From: Dissophora ornata
Lineage: Eukaryota; Mortierellomycota; Mortierellomycetes; Mortierellales; Mortierellaceae
Reading direction: 5' to 3'
Length of the DNA stretch: 64,000 nucleotides
NCBI GenBank assembly: GCA_025201705.1
Contig: MU616585.1
Coordinates: 32,337-96,336 of the forward strand
Part shown: positions 1 through 10,757 of the stretch, one piece after another
How positions within the stretch are numbered: position 1 is the first letter of the stretch
How the letters are laid out: every line of letters begins with the position of its first letter
Notes under the pieces: model-generated
Told to the model about the DNA's origin: nothing
The model's database searches: none
Seen by the model: only the letters and a program-made list of their open reading frames with translations
Translations under genes and position numbers: made by a program

Positions 1-411
1 GAAACTATCAGTGGCCTTCTTAGCACACAAACCCATGTGGGCCTATGCAGGGACAGCTACAATGTTAGCCGTCGCGCTTGAACATATGAATACCATGCAG
101 CCATCTCAAAGAAAGGTATCTACCCTAAAGTCGAGCAGCACTTCAAACGACCGTGAGTTTAGGAAAGCATCTAACTTGGTGTGTCCAGATGGCAGCCACA
201 CCTTCTCTTGCGTGGCGCGACCAGCACCAATGACCTCGCCGTGCGTAAAAACCGACGGACAGGGCACGAGTTTCCGCGATAATAGGATGCCATTGTGCGA
301 TGTCAAGGCCCTTCTCCTCCAGGGCCAGGAGGATGGCGGTATTCAGGCGAACACTCTTCCCTTGCTGCGCCTGCAGACCAAGTCGCTGACCTCGGGCTTT
401 GCAACAGTATT

Positions 412-587
412 GTCTACTGTTTCATAGTCAGTATATCCACAGCGCCTCTATTAATCACCCCTCTATTAACCGCACCTCTGCAACATATAAATACCCCCTC
501 CTCTTCTGTACAATAAACGGCACTCATTCCTGCCTATTCCCCAGATCCTTGCCTCCTCCACTGACTTCCTCTGTTACTGTTACAGGA
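412..587 (+). repeat. LTR-like unit, candidate solo LTR
   Basis: A stretch of about 176 bp starts with TGT and ends with ACA. It contains a TATA-like TATAAATA near 487 and an AATAAA about 25 bp further on, which is the compact promoter plus poly(A) layout of a retrotransposon LTR. The flanking bases do not show a clear target-site duplication, so this may be an LTR still attached to decayed internal sequence rather than a clean solo LTR. The sequence before it (1-411) has coding-like composition on the minus strand but only broken frames. No second copy lies in the window, so the call rests on layout alone. Confidence 0.3.
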
Positions 588-770
588 TTAACTCAAACAC
601 GCAAATTTCGTCCGCCCAGGACTTGTCGACGAAGACCCTGATTGTCAAGTCCACTTTTCTGGAGCTCGTACTGGTCGCCATCTTACCACCAAACACGCTT
701 TCGGTCAAGGAGCGAGACTCCCGCGATGCCCTGCTGCCTAGCTCGCCACTATGTAAAACGATGAAGTAAA

Positions 771-918
771 TCAACACATCAACACTATCAACACTATCAA
801 CACTATCAACACTATCAACACTACATACTAATCAACACTATCAACACAATCAACACTACATACTAATTAACACCATCAATCAATCAAAACCATCAACACC
901 ATACTAAATCAACACCAT
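771..918. repeat. 9-bp minisatellite (ATCAACACT)n
   Basis: An array of ATCAACACT units. The first five are near perfect and the later ones are interrupted by CATACTAATC-type variants and decay toward 918. No open frame uses it. It lies in a gene-poor stretch (1-1876) where I see no convincing gene. Confidence 0.85.
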
Positions 919-1204
919 GCTAAAAGGGAGGAAGGTAGGGAAGGTGAGCGGTGAACGGTAATAATGAAAGAAAAAGGAAAAAAAAAGAATGGGCCCAGGA
1001 AATGAGGAGGTGAGAGAAGCAGAAGGTGATGGCGAGAACACCAGACAACGGTTATATGCAAAGAAAATGAAAAAGAGCATCAAGGGAATTGAAAGAAGAG
1101 GAGGGTGCGCATTTGAAAGGAAAGGCAAACACGAGAATACAACGCAGGGCCTCTGGTCAAACAGAGGAAGAAGAAAATAATGAAGACAGGACCACAAGTG
1201 AGCC

Positions 1205-1445
1205 CCGGCCCGCACGGATGATCTGCTTGAAACGGATAACAATCCGTCAGGCACGGATGATACGGAATGATGAATGTTTTATCCGATCCGATTGCTAACA
1301 GATCGGATTGCTTCACGGATTCAGGAGTCCACGGATTCGGATGATAACTGTTCATCCGAAATAAGAGACGGATTGGATACGGATGTCCCTTTATTCCACG
1401 GATCGAATACGGATGGTAGCCATATCCGATCCGTTGATCCGTTGA
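1205..1445. repeat. Cluster of CGGAT/ATCCG motifs in both orientations
   Basis: More than fifteen copies of CGGAT or its complement ATCCG occur within 240 bp, several forming back-to-back palindromes such as ATCCGATCCG. The spacing is irregular, so this is not a simple tandem array. Dense short motifs in both orientations are known from subterminal regions of hAT-type DNA transposons, where transposase binds. That link is inference; no transposase gene is adjacent. Confidence 0.7.
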
Positions 1446-1876
1446 AGAACGCTAGACAGGGTCATGCTACATGGTCATGGGGACGCGACACCTACTTGGA
1501 GACTGTTGGTTCTGGCCAACGCTCGACAGTAGCTCGGACATGCGATCCATTTTCGCGTCCAAGGCCGCGATTCTCTCCTCCAAGTTCAAGTGCGCCCCTC
1601 CCCAGGATGACGGCGGCGTTATTGAACCTCCAGTCGTTGATTCCAGACCGTCTTCTACTTTGTCGCCTTGGTGGATCGAATTATTCTCCTTCGATTCGTC
1701 TTGTTTTGCAACAGGATCAAGTGTGGAAGGCTCGGTTGGGAGTGAGTTGGTTTAATGAATAAAGACTACCGTAATATAGGGTACTTGGTATGTGCTTTAT
1801 ATAGGTGTTTGTGATAAGGGTGGGCGTAGAGGCATGTAATAGGGGCGGTGGTTAGGGGCGATGGATAGGGGTGGGA
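1446..1876. other. Intergenic, no supported gene
   Basis: Two overlapping plus-strand frames are open here, but neither shows codon structure, splice sites or a recognisable domain. The stretch ends at the 3' end of the minus-strand channel gene. Confidence 0.5.
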
Positions 1877-2492
1877 TTAGGTCTTATGCTGTGAAGCATA
1901 ATTGTTTGCATGTTTCCCATCGGGACCAACATTTTTTCCGAACCAATTCTCGTTTTCCTCCACCTTCTCTTCCTCCTCAAACGCCTCAAAACCATCGAGT
2001 TGATACTCTTCATCTCTTTCACGCCATCGCTTCATATAGGCTCGTCTCTGTGCCGGGGTGACCGTGTAGTAAATCTCGTCGGGGAAAACATCATCCTGAA
2101 CCATGAACTGTGGTAAGAAATGAAAATCCTCGGCTTCAATCACATGACCTAGCCGAGTCTTTTGCCAAACATAATACCATGTCGAATCCGCCGCACTGAA
2201 CGCAGTGTTGATCATCGCTATCAAAATGGAAAGGAATTTTTACAGAACGGAAAAGAAAAAAAATTATCATATCTGCGCACACCGACGATATACCGTTGAC
2301 TATCAATTCGCGCTCTGTTACTTCATCTCTTTTTTTTTCTTACCGATCAGGACGTTGACCATGACAATGACATTGAAGAACAGAAAGAGGAGCATCATGA
2401 AATGGAAAGCCCAATTTCCTCCACTGAATTCGGTGCTGATCGGGTCAAATCTTCCAGCCTTTGGTGATAGACAAATTGCACCCAAAAAAAAA

Positions 2493-2524
<32 letters not shown>

Positions 2525-3215
2525 AGAAAAAAGAAAAAAGAAAAAACTTTGATGTTAACGGAGAATCCCAGTTCCATCTACAAGAATACTTACCATCCAA
2601 AATACAAAGGACAACTTACGATGAAGAAAAAAGTCGAAGTGAGAGCCATAAAGAAGTTGCTTGGAAACTCAGTCGTGGGATCCTCGCAAAATCCGTAGAG
2701 CTTGCACCCTCGCAGCATGTGAAGGATGGCCGTTGTAATCGCCAGGTTTCCAAGCACGAAAATCACGAAGAACGCTCGAGTTTCGGCAATGATTTGGGTG
2801 GCAATAGTAAGAAACCTGCACATCGCCTTGTTGACACGAAGCTCGAAAAACTTCAAAACCCAAATTGACAAAGTTCACAATAGATTGGTGGGAAGGGGTG
2901 GTTATTTTTTTTTTAGTTCGGACAGCGCGTTTTGGAACACATATTGTGATGATCGCAATAAAAAATTGTCGTTGACTTACAAGTTGAATGGCAATAAGTG
3001 GCACAACGAAGCTGAAAATCGAGATCGAGTAATCACCAAGACCCACAGGAAATTTCGTCGGATACGACTGGCTGCGTATAAAGGGGTTACAGAATTGAAC
3101 CAATGGTGAAAGAACCACAGCAATGTCTATGAAAGTAAAAATTGTTCTGACAAAAAACAAAACGAAATGTTGCAAAGATTCCAAGAATTGGCTACGTTAG
3201 TACCCCCTCCCCCTC

Positions 3216-3283
<68 letters not shown>

Positions 3284-6200
3284 AAATAAACACCCCCCCC
3301 CCCCAAAAAAAAAAAAAAAAAAAAAAAAGCATGAAAGTCACTTACGCTTTTGGCACAAATTTTGAAAAGATTCGAAAACCTTCCAATATCATCAGATATA
3401 CGTAGGCCCTGGTCAGCTTGATATTGTGAAAATCATAATAGCCGTATATATTAATGAACACCAGAGCGAGGATAAAGGCATGGTAGGCGATGCGGCAACA
3501 GAACCGTATGATCCAGTACTTGAATCCAAAAGTATTCCTTTTTTTTGGGAAGGACAGAAAGTTTGTCAAGAAGTATTGATGACAAATGCCAACATATTCA
3601 CATTCCGACGTATTTTACTTCGGCAGCGACTTTTGTAAACTCCATCCCCCATGTGCACTTACCACTTGTACTCGATCAAGGCCGCCAAGGCAGGATTATC
3701 CAGATCCTCATGATGGAAATTATGTGGCCTGAAATCCTTGTCTCCTCTAAGCCAGTTGATAAAGTGGATTTGTCCCGGGAACACAGGAAGCAATGCCAAT
3801 ATCGAAGAGACCGTCGCTGGGCCCATTTCAAGATTGGATGGTACTTGGTTGCTTCCTTTATCCCATAACATTCCGAATGAGGCCACGAATAGATTGCGAG
3901 CGAGTATTTTGTCAGTAGAGTAATATTTCAATTCCTTAGTCGACCGCTTCAGTTGGAGGACGGAATTCTTTTCATGGTTTCGAGGTTGGTCGCTGTCCCA
4001 GCAAAACATTCGCCCAAAGGACGGTGGTCGAACAATCGCGTGATGGCTAGTGACAAAGTCACCGACTGGGGCAGGAATAAACGCCAACCGGCGCATAACA
4101 AAGGATGTCAGGCCACGGTGTGGGAAATGTCTGTCAGTCAAAACGCTCAAACAAGACGTAATTGGCAAGAGAAACCTGGTATCGCGCTTAGCTGTGGCCT
4201 TGCCAACACAATAATCGACGATAATTCTGAATAATCCTAGAATGGCCGGCGAATACTTTGACTGATCAAGGATGATTAACCCAGGGTTGTATTTCTTATC
4301 AACCTGACTTGGGACTCAAGGCGTGGGTGAGTGATCCAACAGCGACCGAAAAAGTCGCTCGAACTGGACTCGTTCCTCATGGCACCATGCCTCGCAAAGT
4401 TTTGCGACGACGCATCTCTTTGCGTTCAAATACCGACCGAGATATCGTATGATGTCGCCTTTACACCATGATTCGGAAATAGAGTACATCTCTGATAAAA
4501 GTCCTAAAACCTTTCTTCCAGGTTCAATCTTGATCATGCTCCCCAGGGATTCTGTGCCGGTTCCTGAATTTTTGTCCTGAAGGTGTATGGCTCCGTGTTC
4601 GCACTCTTTGACCACAATATCTCTACTATAGTACCACTTTTTACACCATACCATATCCAAAGCAGGGGGTTTGTCAATCGTTGCTGGCAACGACCAGACC
4701 ATGACATTGTCACCCGTGTCTAATATCATTTTTGAGCTGGTCAGGAGGATTTTTGTCGCCGTTGACGCCAGCGACAAGGTTCTTGGTAGAGGGATGTTGT
4801 ACAATGTCGATGTCCCGGTCACGCCTGATACCGTCAAAAGAAGGATGTTTCCGGCTACGTCAACGACGGTTTCGTTCATCAGAAGACTGGATCGAGTATC
4901 AGGTATTGGAGCTCGAAGATGTGAGGCGCAGCTATTATCGCATTCGTCCACGAAATTGGTGGCACGAGACTTGAGCTGGACCAAATCCAGTGTGAACCCT
5001 TGGAAAACGAGCGCTTGAAGATCCTCCGAGGATGAGCTCTGCTTTGACAGCAAGGTCAGATTCGGTAATGCGGCAAACTTAAATCGCTCCGCTAAATCAG
5101 TCCGGGTCAGGACTGCTCCATATCGGACATGACCTCCATCTTGTATCTGCGGAATGACGACAAACTCGCCTTGGCCCTGCGGTACTTTCCTGAGGCTCTC
5201 TACAAGGATAGCGCTCGAAAGAACTGTGCCTGTATCAGTAAAGACTGACTTGAGGGCACCAACTTCGGTGACGACAGCTAAAGAGTGGTCTCCGGTAAAC
5301 GAAACTCGGTCAGTCGCGACAGACGTCGTCTCCAAAAATGAGACGAGTCTGCCCCTCTCCATGTTCCAGATCATAAGACGGTGTGAGAACAAGAAGGCAA
5401 TATAACGGTCGTGCACTTCGTAATCGATCAAGCGCCAAAATCTCCCAATTGGGATTGTTCGAAGGGGTCTCCATGGTTCAAGTGCAGAGGCGTTGCAAAC
5501 CGTCGCACAGTAGTCTCCGACACTGACGAAAATTGTCGTCGTGTTGCTGAACTCCCCAGTCTCGTTGTAGTTTGGGAATATTTTGTGGTTATTGGTCAGT
5601 TGAAGGTGACGATTGCGTTGACGGTAAAGGTAAATGGCGAGACTCTCCTCCGAGATCAAAGAGGAAATCGAAATCTGCGATCCATCGAAGGACAAGGACA
5701 GGTGGTGCTTATACTTGTTGTATGCGAACGATGGCGCCAAAGTCAAGGATGCCATGGCTTCTAAATTTCTTGGTGGTGTCGAGAAAGAACTTTGATCGCC
5801 AGGGCTGTAATCGCGGATAGAGCTGACATCCCAGAGCTCCAGTAACGAATGTAGCGTTCCCGACTCGACTCGATCAGAGAGCGTTACAATTCTTTGACCG
5901 TCCCCCGAAGTAGCAAAGGTCCGAATCCTCATTCCAAGACTTCTGTCGACGTTCAAGGACCAGATGTAGGGTTTGTGGACGCGTACGCTGGAATCTATAC
6001 GAGAAAGAATAATGACAGGGCGTAGACTCAATTAGCAAGAAGACAGACTATTAATATCGACATCGAACATTTTGGTCCGCAGGAACGTGTCCTACCCAGT
6101 GTCCAGTCGACAGTGTTTACTTCGTGGTACTCTGCATAATGGAGCAAAAATCGACCAGAGGGGTTCGCTGCTTGCTTCAGCATCACCACTTCAACTACAA

Positions 6201-7332
6201 CAGAGATCGACGATGGATCTGACTGAGCAGCTGCGAAATCCATGGTCGCATGCATTTTCAAGCGGATAATATCAACGTTATCTCGAACTAGATTCTTCAA
6301 CGTTTTCCTGGTCACCACCTGCAAATATTCGGAGAGAGATTAGCATTTGTCTCACTGGACCGGACTCGACCCAGTCCTTCTGAAAGAGTTAATTTAGGCT
6401 GCCTTTTAGGTAAGTATGTAAAGCATGTGCAACGCATATCGCACAGCGGTGGATGATGAGCTGAAGGTAACGAGACTAACAAAGAGCATGCTTTCATCGA
6501 ATTTCGTCGAAACCATTTTGTACCTCAGTATAGGGTTCCTCTGTCTCAATCCGGAATAAGAGCTGGTACACTTTATCCACATCCAGATCCTCAAAGGAGA
6601 AGCCCAGGACGGATTCGAGCGGACCTTGTTCTCTGGAGGGTCGAGGTATATCCCACTAATAAAATTTTATAAAGAAAAAGTTAATAGGCGACGCAGCAAT
6701 ATCCAAAAAAAAAAAAAAAAACATAACATAACACTTTTTATGTGCCAAAGTCGATCTGTAATTTACCTTGGCAGACCTGCGCATTTGGATGTCGATAGTC
6801 ACTGGCGGCGATTCGCTGTGTTTTTTTTCGTGGAAAAAGTGTATTGAGGATGAGTCTCTTTTTTTTTTGTAGGTTTCGCAAACATTTTCTCCAGTTTCCA
6901 CAAAGTATTTATCAGTCGATCAGCTTACATTTTGGTGCATGTGAGTTCGACCATAGCTCTCGCGGATAGGTCACACCCGTCCGTGTGTAGATCGAGCGTA
7001 GCATCAAGGGCATTCGTGGTTCCAACTGCCTCCAAGTTTTCATCACCGGTTTCAGTTCCGGTCTCCATACCCAAACCACGGTTTTTGGATGGTAAAAAGT
7101 ACCAGCGCGCCATAGAACATGAATCGGAAGAAGTGGAGGCATTGTCCTGGTCCAACGGAGGTGTAACAACCAAGGTTTGATTGGCAGTATTGCTGAGAGG
7201 TCTTTCGTATCCGGAATGAAGAGTTGGCTCCAATATCAGTCGATCATCATTGCCGTCGCCGGCGTTACTGACGATGTTGCTTTTGGTGGTGTTTCCGCTC
7301 TCAAATGGTACTGCTTCTGCAACGGGAGGCAT
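1877..7332 (-). CDS. WD40-like/TRP-type ion channel protein with internal TGA
   Basis: Ten exons join in frame: 7332-6929, 6815-6767, 6655-6524, 6318-6096, 5994-3663, 3537-3346, 3191-2981, 2850-2620, 2458-2344, 2217-1877, about 1,409 codons. The first half is an acidic leader followed by a long beta-rich region resembling a degenerate WD40 propeller (SLLELWDVSS, YIAFLFSHRLMIWNMERG). The last third has several hydrophobic segments ending in NVIVMVNVLIAMINTAF, the typical S6 helix of TRP/polycystin channels, then an acidic cytoplasmic tail. A cation channel of the plasma or vacuolar membrane is the likely role (family inference). An in-frame TGA at 4318-4316 lies between the propeller and channel halves, with homologous-looking frame on both sides. 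Only a weak 39-nt intron (GTCGCT...AAG, near 4352-4314) would remove it. The frame is also open upstream of 7332 to a TGA two codons after an ATG at 7458. The gene may therefore be decayed, read through, or oddly spliced. Confidence 0.8.
3192..3345 (-). other. Channel intron with long homopolymer tracts
   Basis: Sixth intron of the channel gene. The donor is GTAAGT, and a perfect TACTAAC branch site sits just before the TAG acceptor. Between them, in transcript sense, lie a T24 run, a G-rich block and a T run of about 66. It is an extreme polypyrimidine tract and a likely slippage site. Confidence 0.85.
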
Positions 7333-7924
7333 GCTTGGGACTGGAGTCAGAATGGGAAATGATTGCAGGTGGAAGGCATGATTTGAGAAAGGAATATCTT
7401 CCTCATCCCATGTCGTTTTTTGGTGAGAGTTTATCGACGAAGATGGGCCTCAGGACATGATGACAAAGGTGGAGTGATGTCGAAAGGATAAGCAATACAA
7501 CGGGCAAAAAGAAAAACCAGTGTTCTTCTTTCCTTGGTTTGGACGAGGTTGAGTTGCGATATCAAGCTTCGACAGGTTCAGGTAAGTGTGTATGAACAGA
7601 GAGATAATGGTGTGCAGAGAAGGATGTTGAAAAAAAAGAGTGAGAACAAGAAAGAAGACAAAGTCCAAAGCAATCAGCAAAGTGACAGGTTTGCTTTGTT
7701 TGAGGCGAAGTGCATAAATTTCATTTCTCAAGAAATTAATTTGCACGACCACATGAGCTTCAATCCCCTTCGCCCATGATTTCCGTCGAATGCCCCTCTT
7801 CTTGAGCCGATTGTTTACACGTGTACGAACTAGATAATTACCCAATTCTTTCGTTGAAAAGAGTCCAAGTATATTAGTATATTTTTGGGACAGAATCAGT
7901 GTCATGGCCGCCTTTTGTTCCGCC
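7333..7924. other. Upstream of the channel gene; possible first codons with early TGA
   Basis: On the minus strand the channel reading frame continues upstream from 7332 without a stop to a TGA at 7452-7450, two codons after an ATG at 7458-7456. The extension has coding-like composition (TWDEEDIPF). Beyond 7459 a long minus-strand frame is open to 8322 but has no domain. I read it as promoter sequence joined to the truncated oxidase pseudogene. Confidence 0.4.
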
Positions 7925-8527
7925 TCATCGACCATAGTGGCGATGACTGGAGTACTGAGACCGGGTAGGCGGCCTCGATCGCGAACGAGAGGAAGGTGCT
8001 GTGCTACGACCGAGGAAATCATGGCCCGTGTTTTTGATGGCGAGGCGGATATTGTGCTTGGAGGCAAATTGGACAGTCTCCACAACATCCGCGACGGTCG
8101 TGGCCTTGACTGTCCAGATAGGGACGGCGCCTTGATTGCATGGCACGGTCTGGTTGGTACCGAGACAACCCTGGCCGTGGAAAGTCTCCCAGTTCGTCTG
8201 AAGCATAGCTTCATGTATGACTCGACGCCAATTATCGTCATGGTATCCGTTCTAGATCTCCTCGCATTTAGTTTTGTTATAATAAGAACTATGGTACTCG
8301 CGCGCAGTAGGAAATGTCGCAATCAGGGTTCCATGGACAGCTTTGTTGAAAATAGACCAGACGACGGGGGATGGCCAACAGGGTTGGTCGGGGAGACGTC
8401 GACAACGAAGATGAGCGTGATTACGAACCGAGTCAACAGGTTTTGAAGAAGTGAGGGCTGTAATGAAGAGTATAATGATTGTTAGTAGAACAGCGGATGG
8501 TTTTGAGAGTAATCTCGGCGGCAGCAT
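7925..8527 (-). pseudogene. Truncated FAD-linked (PCMH/BBE-type) oxidase pseudogene
   Basis: From the ATG at 8527 the frame encodes a signal peptide (LLTIIILFITALTSS) and the CWPS / VWSIFN start of secreted FAD-linked oxidoreductases of the berberine-bridge type. After an in-frame TAG at 8254-8252 the same frame goes on through NWETFHGQGCLG, IWTVKATTVADV and NIRLAIKNTGHDFLGRS, the conserved FAD-binding loop of this family. Homology then ends at STAPSS, near residue 190. Intact members are about 500-600 residues long, so the substrate half and BBE domain are missing. One nonsense codon plus loss of the 3' two-thirds makes it a pseudogene. No intron explains the TAG, since no GT donor lies just before it. 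Confidence 0.8.
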
Positions 8528-9769
8528 TTTTTTTTTTGTTTACAGATTATTGTGGTGAGAAAGAAAAGGAGCAAGTCAGAAATGCAAGAGTAAAGTTCTA
8601 CAACTTCAGAGCTATACCCCAGTAGCAGACAGTCGATGGCCAATTTTTGTGTCGTCTACTGACATCGCTGGCCCAGAGACGCGGGGGGTCTCCAGGAATG
8701 GATTTTGAGGATTTCTGCTGTTCGTGTTGTCTAAAGATCACAGAATCACGAGCACCTGCTCATGAGATTTCAGGCATGCTGGACAAACTGCAAATACAAA
8801 AATCAGTGCTAGACAAATGCTAGACAAAATCGAAACCGAAAAAAGCATCGTGGACACAGGCTGGACAAACTGAAAACAGAAAAATCAGTGCTGAACACCA
8901 GAATCAAGAAAATATTGCGATAGACTGCCGCCTGCAACGATGCAGCAAACATGGGTTCACTTCACACACTGCGGATCGCTGCATATCCAGTCTCGGGGCT
9001 GTCCTTGAATGTTTGGCCAGTAAAAGATAAGGGCCCCGTCGTCCACAAATTTGCAGCTGCACTACCATTCTGGTCGATCCTCCATGAAAGTACTTTGATT
9101 AGGTGCCAAGGAAAGTGGTCGTGATCAATGCTTGATGTGAGTTTGCTGTGGTTTGTAATGTGATGGCAAGGAGTGATGTGTATGAACGAATCCCAAGACA
9201 ACGAGGAAAGAGGTATTGAAATTGGCGCGAGAAATGGTGAGAGCAGTTATAAAGCGTGAAGGAAACGCAGGGAAAGGAGGACAATGGGCGCGAAAATTCA
9301 GACTGGTATCCTAGCTTTCTGATCCAAGATACCCAAAGCTGCCCATCCCTTGTCGCTCCTGTTTTTCGTAATTATCGATTGTGGTCCACCATTGTTTATT
9401 GCGCTTTCATTTGTACCACCATTCAAGCTGGAAGCTTCTTTGACTCGGGATCCTCAGACCACGTTCAGTGTTTGCTTGGCTTCTCTGTCTTTCCTTGTTT
9501 CCACGAACTTCTTTATTGTTGTTGTTGTTTTGCGGCTATCCACAAGAGGACGGCGGGAAATGGGGTGAGAGTGACAGTTGGAGGATTAACCAAGCTCTCC
9601 TCTTTTGAATACCGTAGCGCGTACCTAGGGCTCGCCCCGGGCGTTGAAGCGATAAATGGTCGCGAATCCGGTTCTATGGGTTTTATAGCCTGTAAGTTTA
9701 TTGTTGATGCTTTTAAACGTTAATAAAAGAAAATATGGCTAGCCCACACAAAAATACGAAAAGGTCGAA
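8528..9769. other. Gene-poor stretch, short repeats only
   Basis: No gene is supported. A minus-strand frame at 8962-9201 and a plus-strand frame at 9256-9723 are open but lack domains and splice context. The stretch contains the duplicated GGACAAACTG block listed separately. Confidence 0.5.
8774..8900. repeat. Two degenerate copies of a ~40-bp direct repeat
   Basis: A block with GCTGGACAAACTG, an A-rich core and AAAAATCAGTGCT occurs at about 8774-8817 and again at about 8860-8900, with partial GCTAGACAAA copies between. Probably a remnant of a repetitive element. Confidence 0.6.
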
Positions 9770-10030
9770 TGATAAAGGGCACAAATTAGGATACGAATGA
9801 TCCGAAGTAAGTCCTGTCGTGCTCTTGAAATCGCCCAGTCCGATGCCGACAACAACCATGTTACCGTATTTGCGCCGGGCGCCGATCTATCCTCCTACAA
9901 TCCCAAGCAACCGGTTCACCACAATCTTGAACCCCTGTTCACGAGCCCGCTTCGCACTCCAACCGTGCTTCTCAAAGAGGTCATCCTGACCATTGTAAAA
10001 AGAGTCGAGCTGGCCCTGACAGCGAAAAAC
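9770..10030 (-). pseudogene. Relic of a TnpB/Fanzor-like transposon protein
   Basis: Read on the minus strand from about 10030, one frame gives FYNGQDDLFEKHGWSAKRA, FKIVVNRLLGIVGG, a TAG stop, then GNMVVVGIGLGDFKSTTG. The second block resembles the RuvC-like strand in a family of fungal proteins that end in a CPxC zinc ribbon and are related to IS605 OrfB (TnpB/Fanzor). Here the zinc-ribbon end is missing: similarity stops after LTSDHSYP. A nonsense codon (near 9885) and 3' truncation make it dead. Family assignment is from pattern memory and is the weak point. Confidence 0.45.
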
Positions 10031-10245
10031 CATCTCAAATCGTTAAGTGCAACGCGAATAGTCTGGAGACGACAAGATTCTGTTTTTACAACCAATGCAT
10101 CAAGACGGGCAGATTCGTAGTGGTAGTAGTACCCACACTCGAAAAGTGATATCCCGTCGTCGACGGCATGAATTCGACATTCTGCGTCGAAAAACTATCT
10201 CAAATTGTCGACAGCGACATGAGTAGTCTGGAGACGACGAGATTT
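10022..10245. repeat. Pair of ~57-bp direct repeats
   Basis: CGAAAAACYATCTCAAAT...AGTCTGGAGACGAC occurs at about 10022-10078 and again at about 10187-10243, roughly 80% identical, with about 108 bp between. The left copy overlaps the start of the TnpB/Fanzor-like relic and the right copy abuts the Pif1 fragment, so they may mark ends or a duplication left by a mobile element. Confidence 0.75.
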
Positions 10246-10255
10246 CGTGTTTCTT

Positions 10256-10373
10256 ATGCAACATCGCCATGTGATTGAAGCTGTTGATAGCACCGTCCGT
10301 GGCATCATGGACGAGCCTGACCTTCTCTTTGGTCGTCTTCAGAGGAGACTTTCGTCAAATTCTTCCTGTCGTT
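10256..10373 (+). pseudogene. Pif1-type helicase fragment (C-terminal half, frameshifted)
   Basis: The frame from 10256 reads MQHRHVIEAVDSTVRGIM, the segment that follows the DEAP box in Helitron/Pif1-like helicases. After LLFG the match moves by one base to VVFRGDFRQILPVV, the conserved GGDFRQ motif. A small deletion with frameshift thus lies near 10331. Nothing further of the helicase follows. The preceding half of the same protein lies inverted at 12600-13002. Confidence 0.75.
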
Positions 10374-10757
10374 GCTCTATTCTTTCAACTCGAAATGAAG
10401 ATGGAGCATCTTTGTGGCGTGGGCGTCAACATGGCGGTAGAGTAAAAATTTACTTCGCCAAAGACTCCATTCCTGATCCCGAGGGCGCAACGACACACGC
10501 CGCATCGACACACGCCGCATTGTTCGAACACTGGGCTCTCAATTTATTCAAGCTGACAGTTCCCTTCAGCACCACGAAGGCGTTGAGGTGGAGAGAAAAG
10601 CACTGCCTCTCACCATTACCCGGGATAAAAATCATAGGAAAAAAAGCGCGCTCCATCTCTTTCCGTCTCTCACATTCACCTCCGCCATTCACCTCAATCG
10701 AGATCATCCTCGCCCTCTTCTCGTTCTGGTTCTACCTCTCTCTCTCTCTCTCATAAA

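Noticed and set aside
11..427. 138-codon plus-strand frame at the window start
   Set aside because: The minus strand of the same DNA has better coding composition (broken frames), and neither gives a domain; likely decayed element sequence.
2205..2552. Plus-strand frame with a poly-lysine end
   Set aside because: The lysines come from the A-rich tract in the channel intron; the frame is antisense to channel exons.
7904..8446. 180-codon plus-strand frame
   Set aside because: It is antisense to the FAD-oxidase pseudogene, whose conserved motifs lie on the minus strand.
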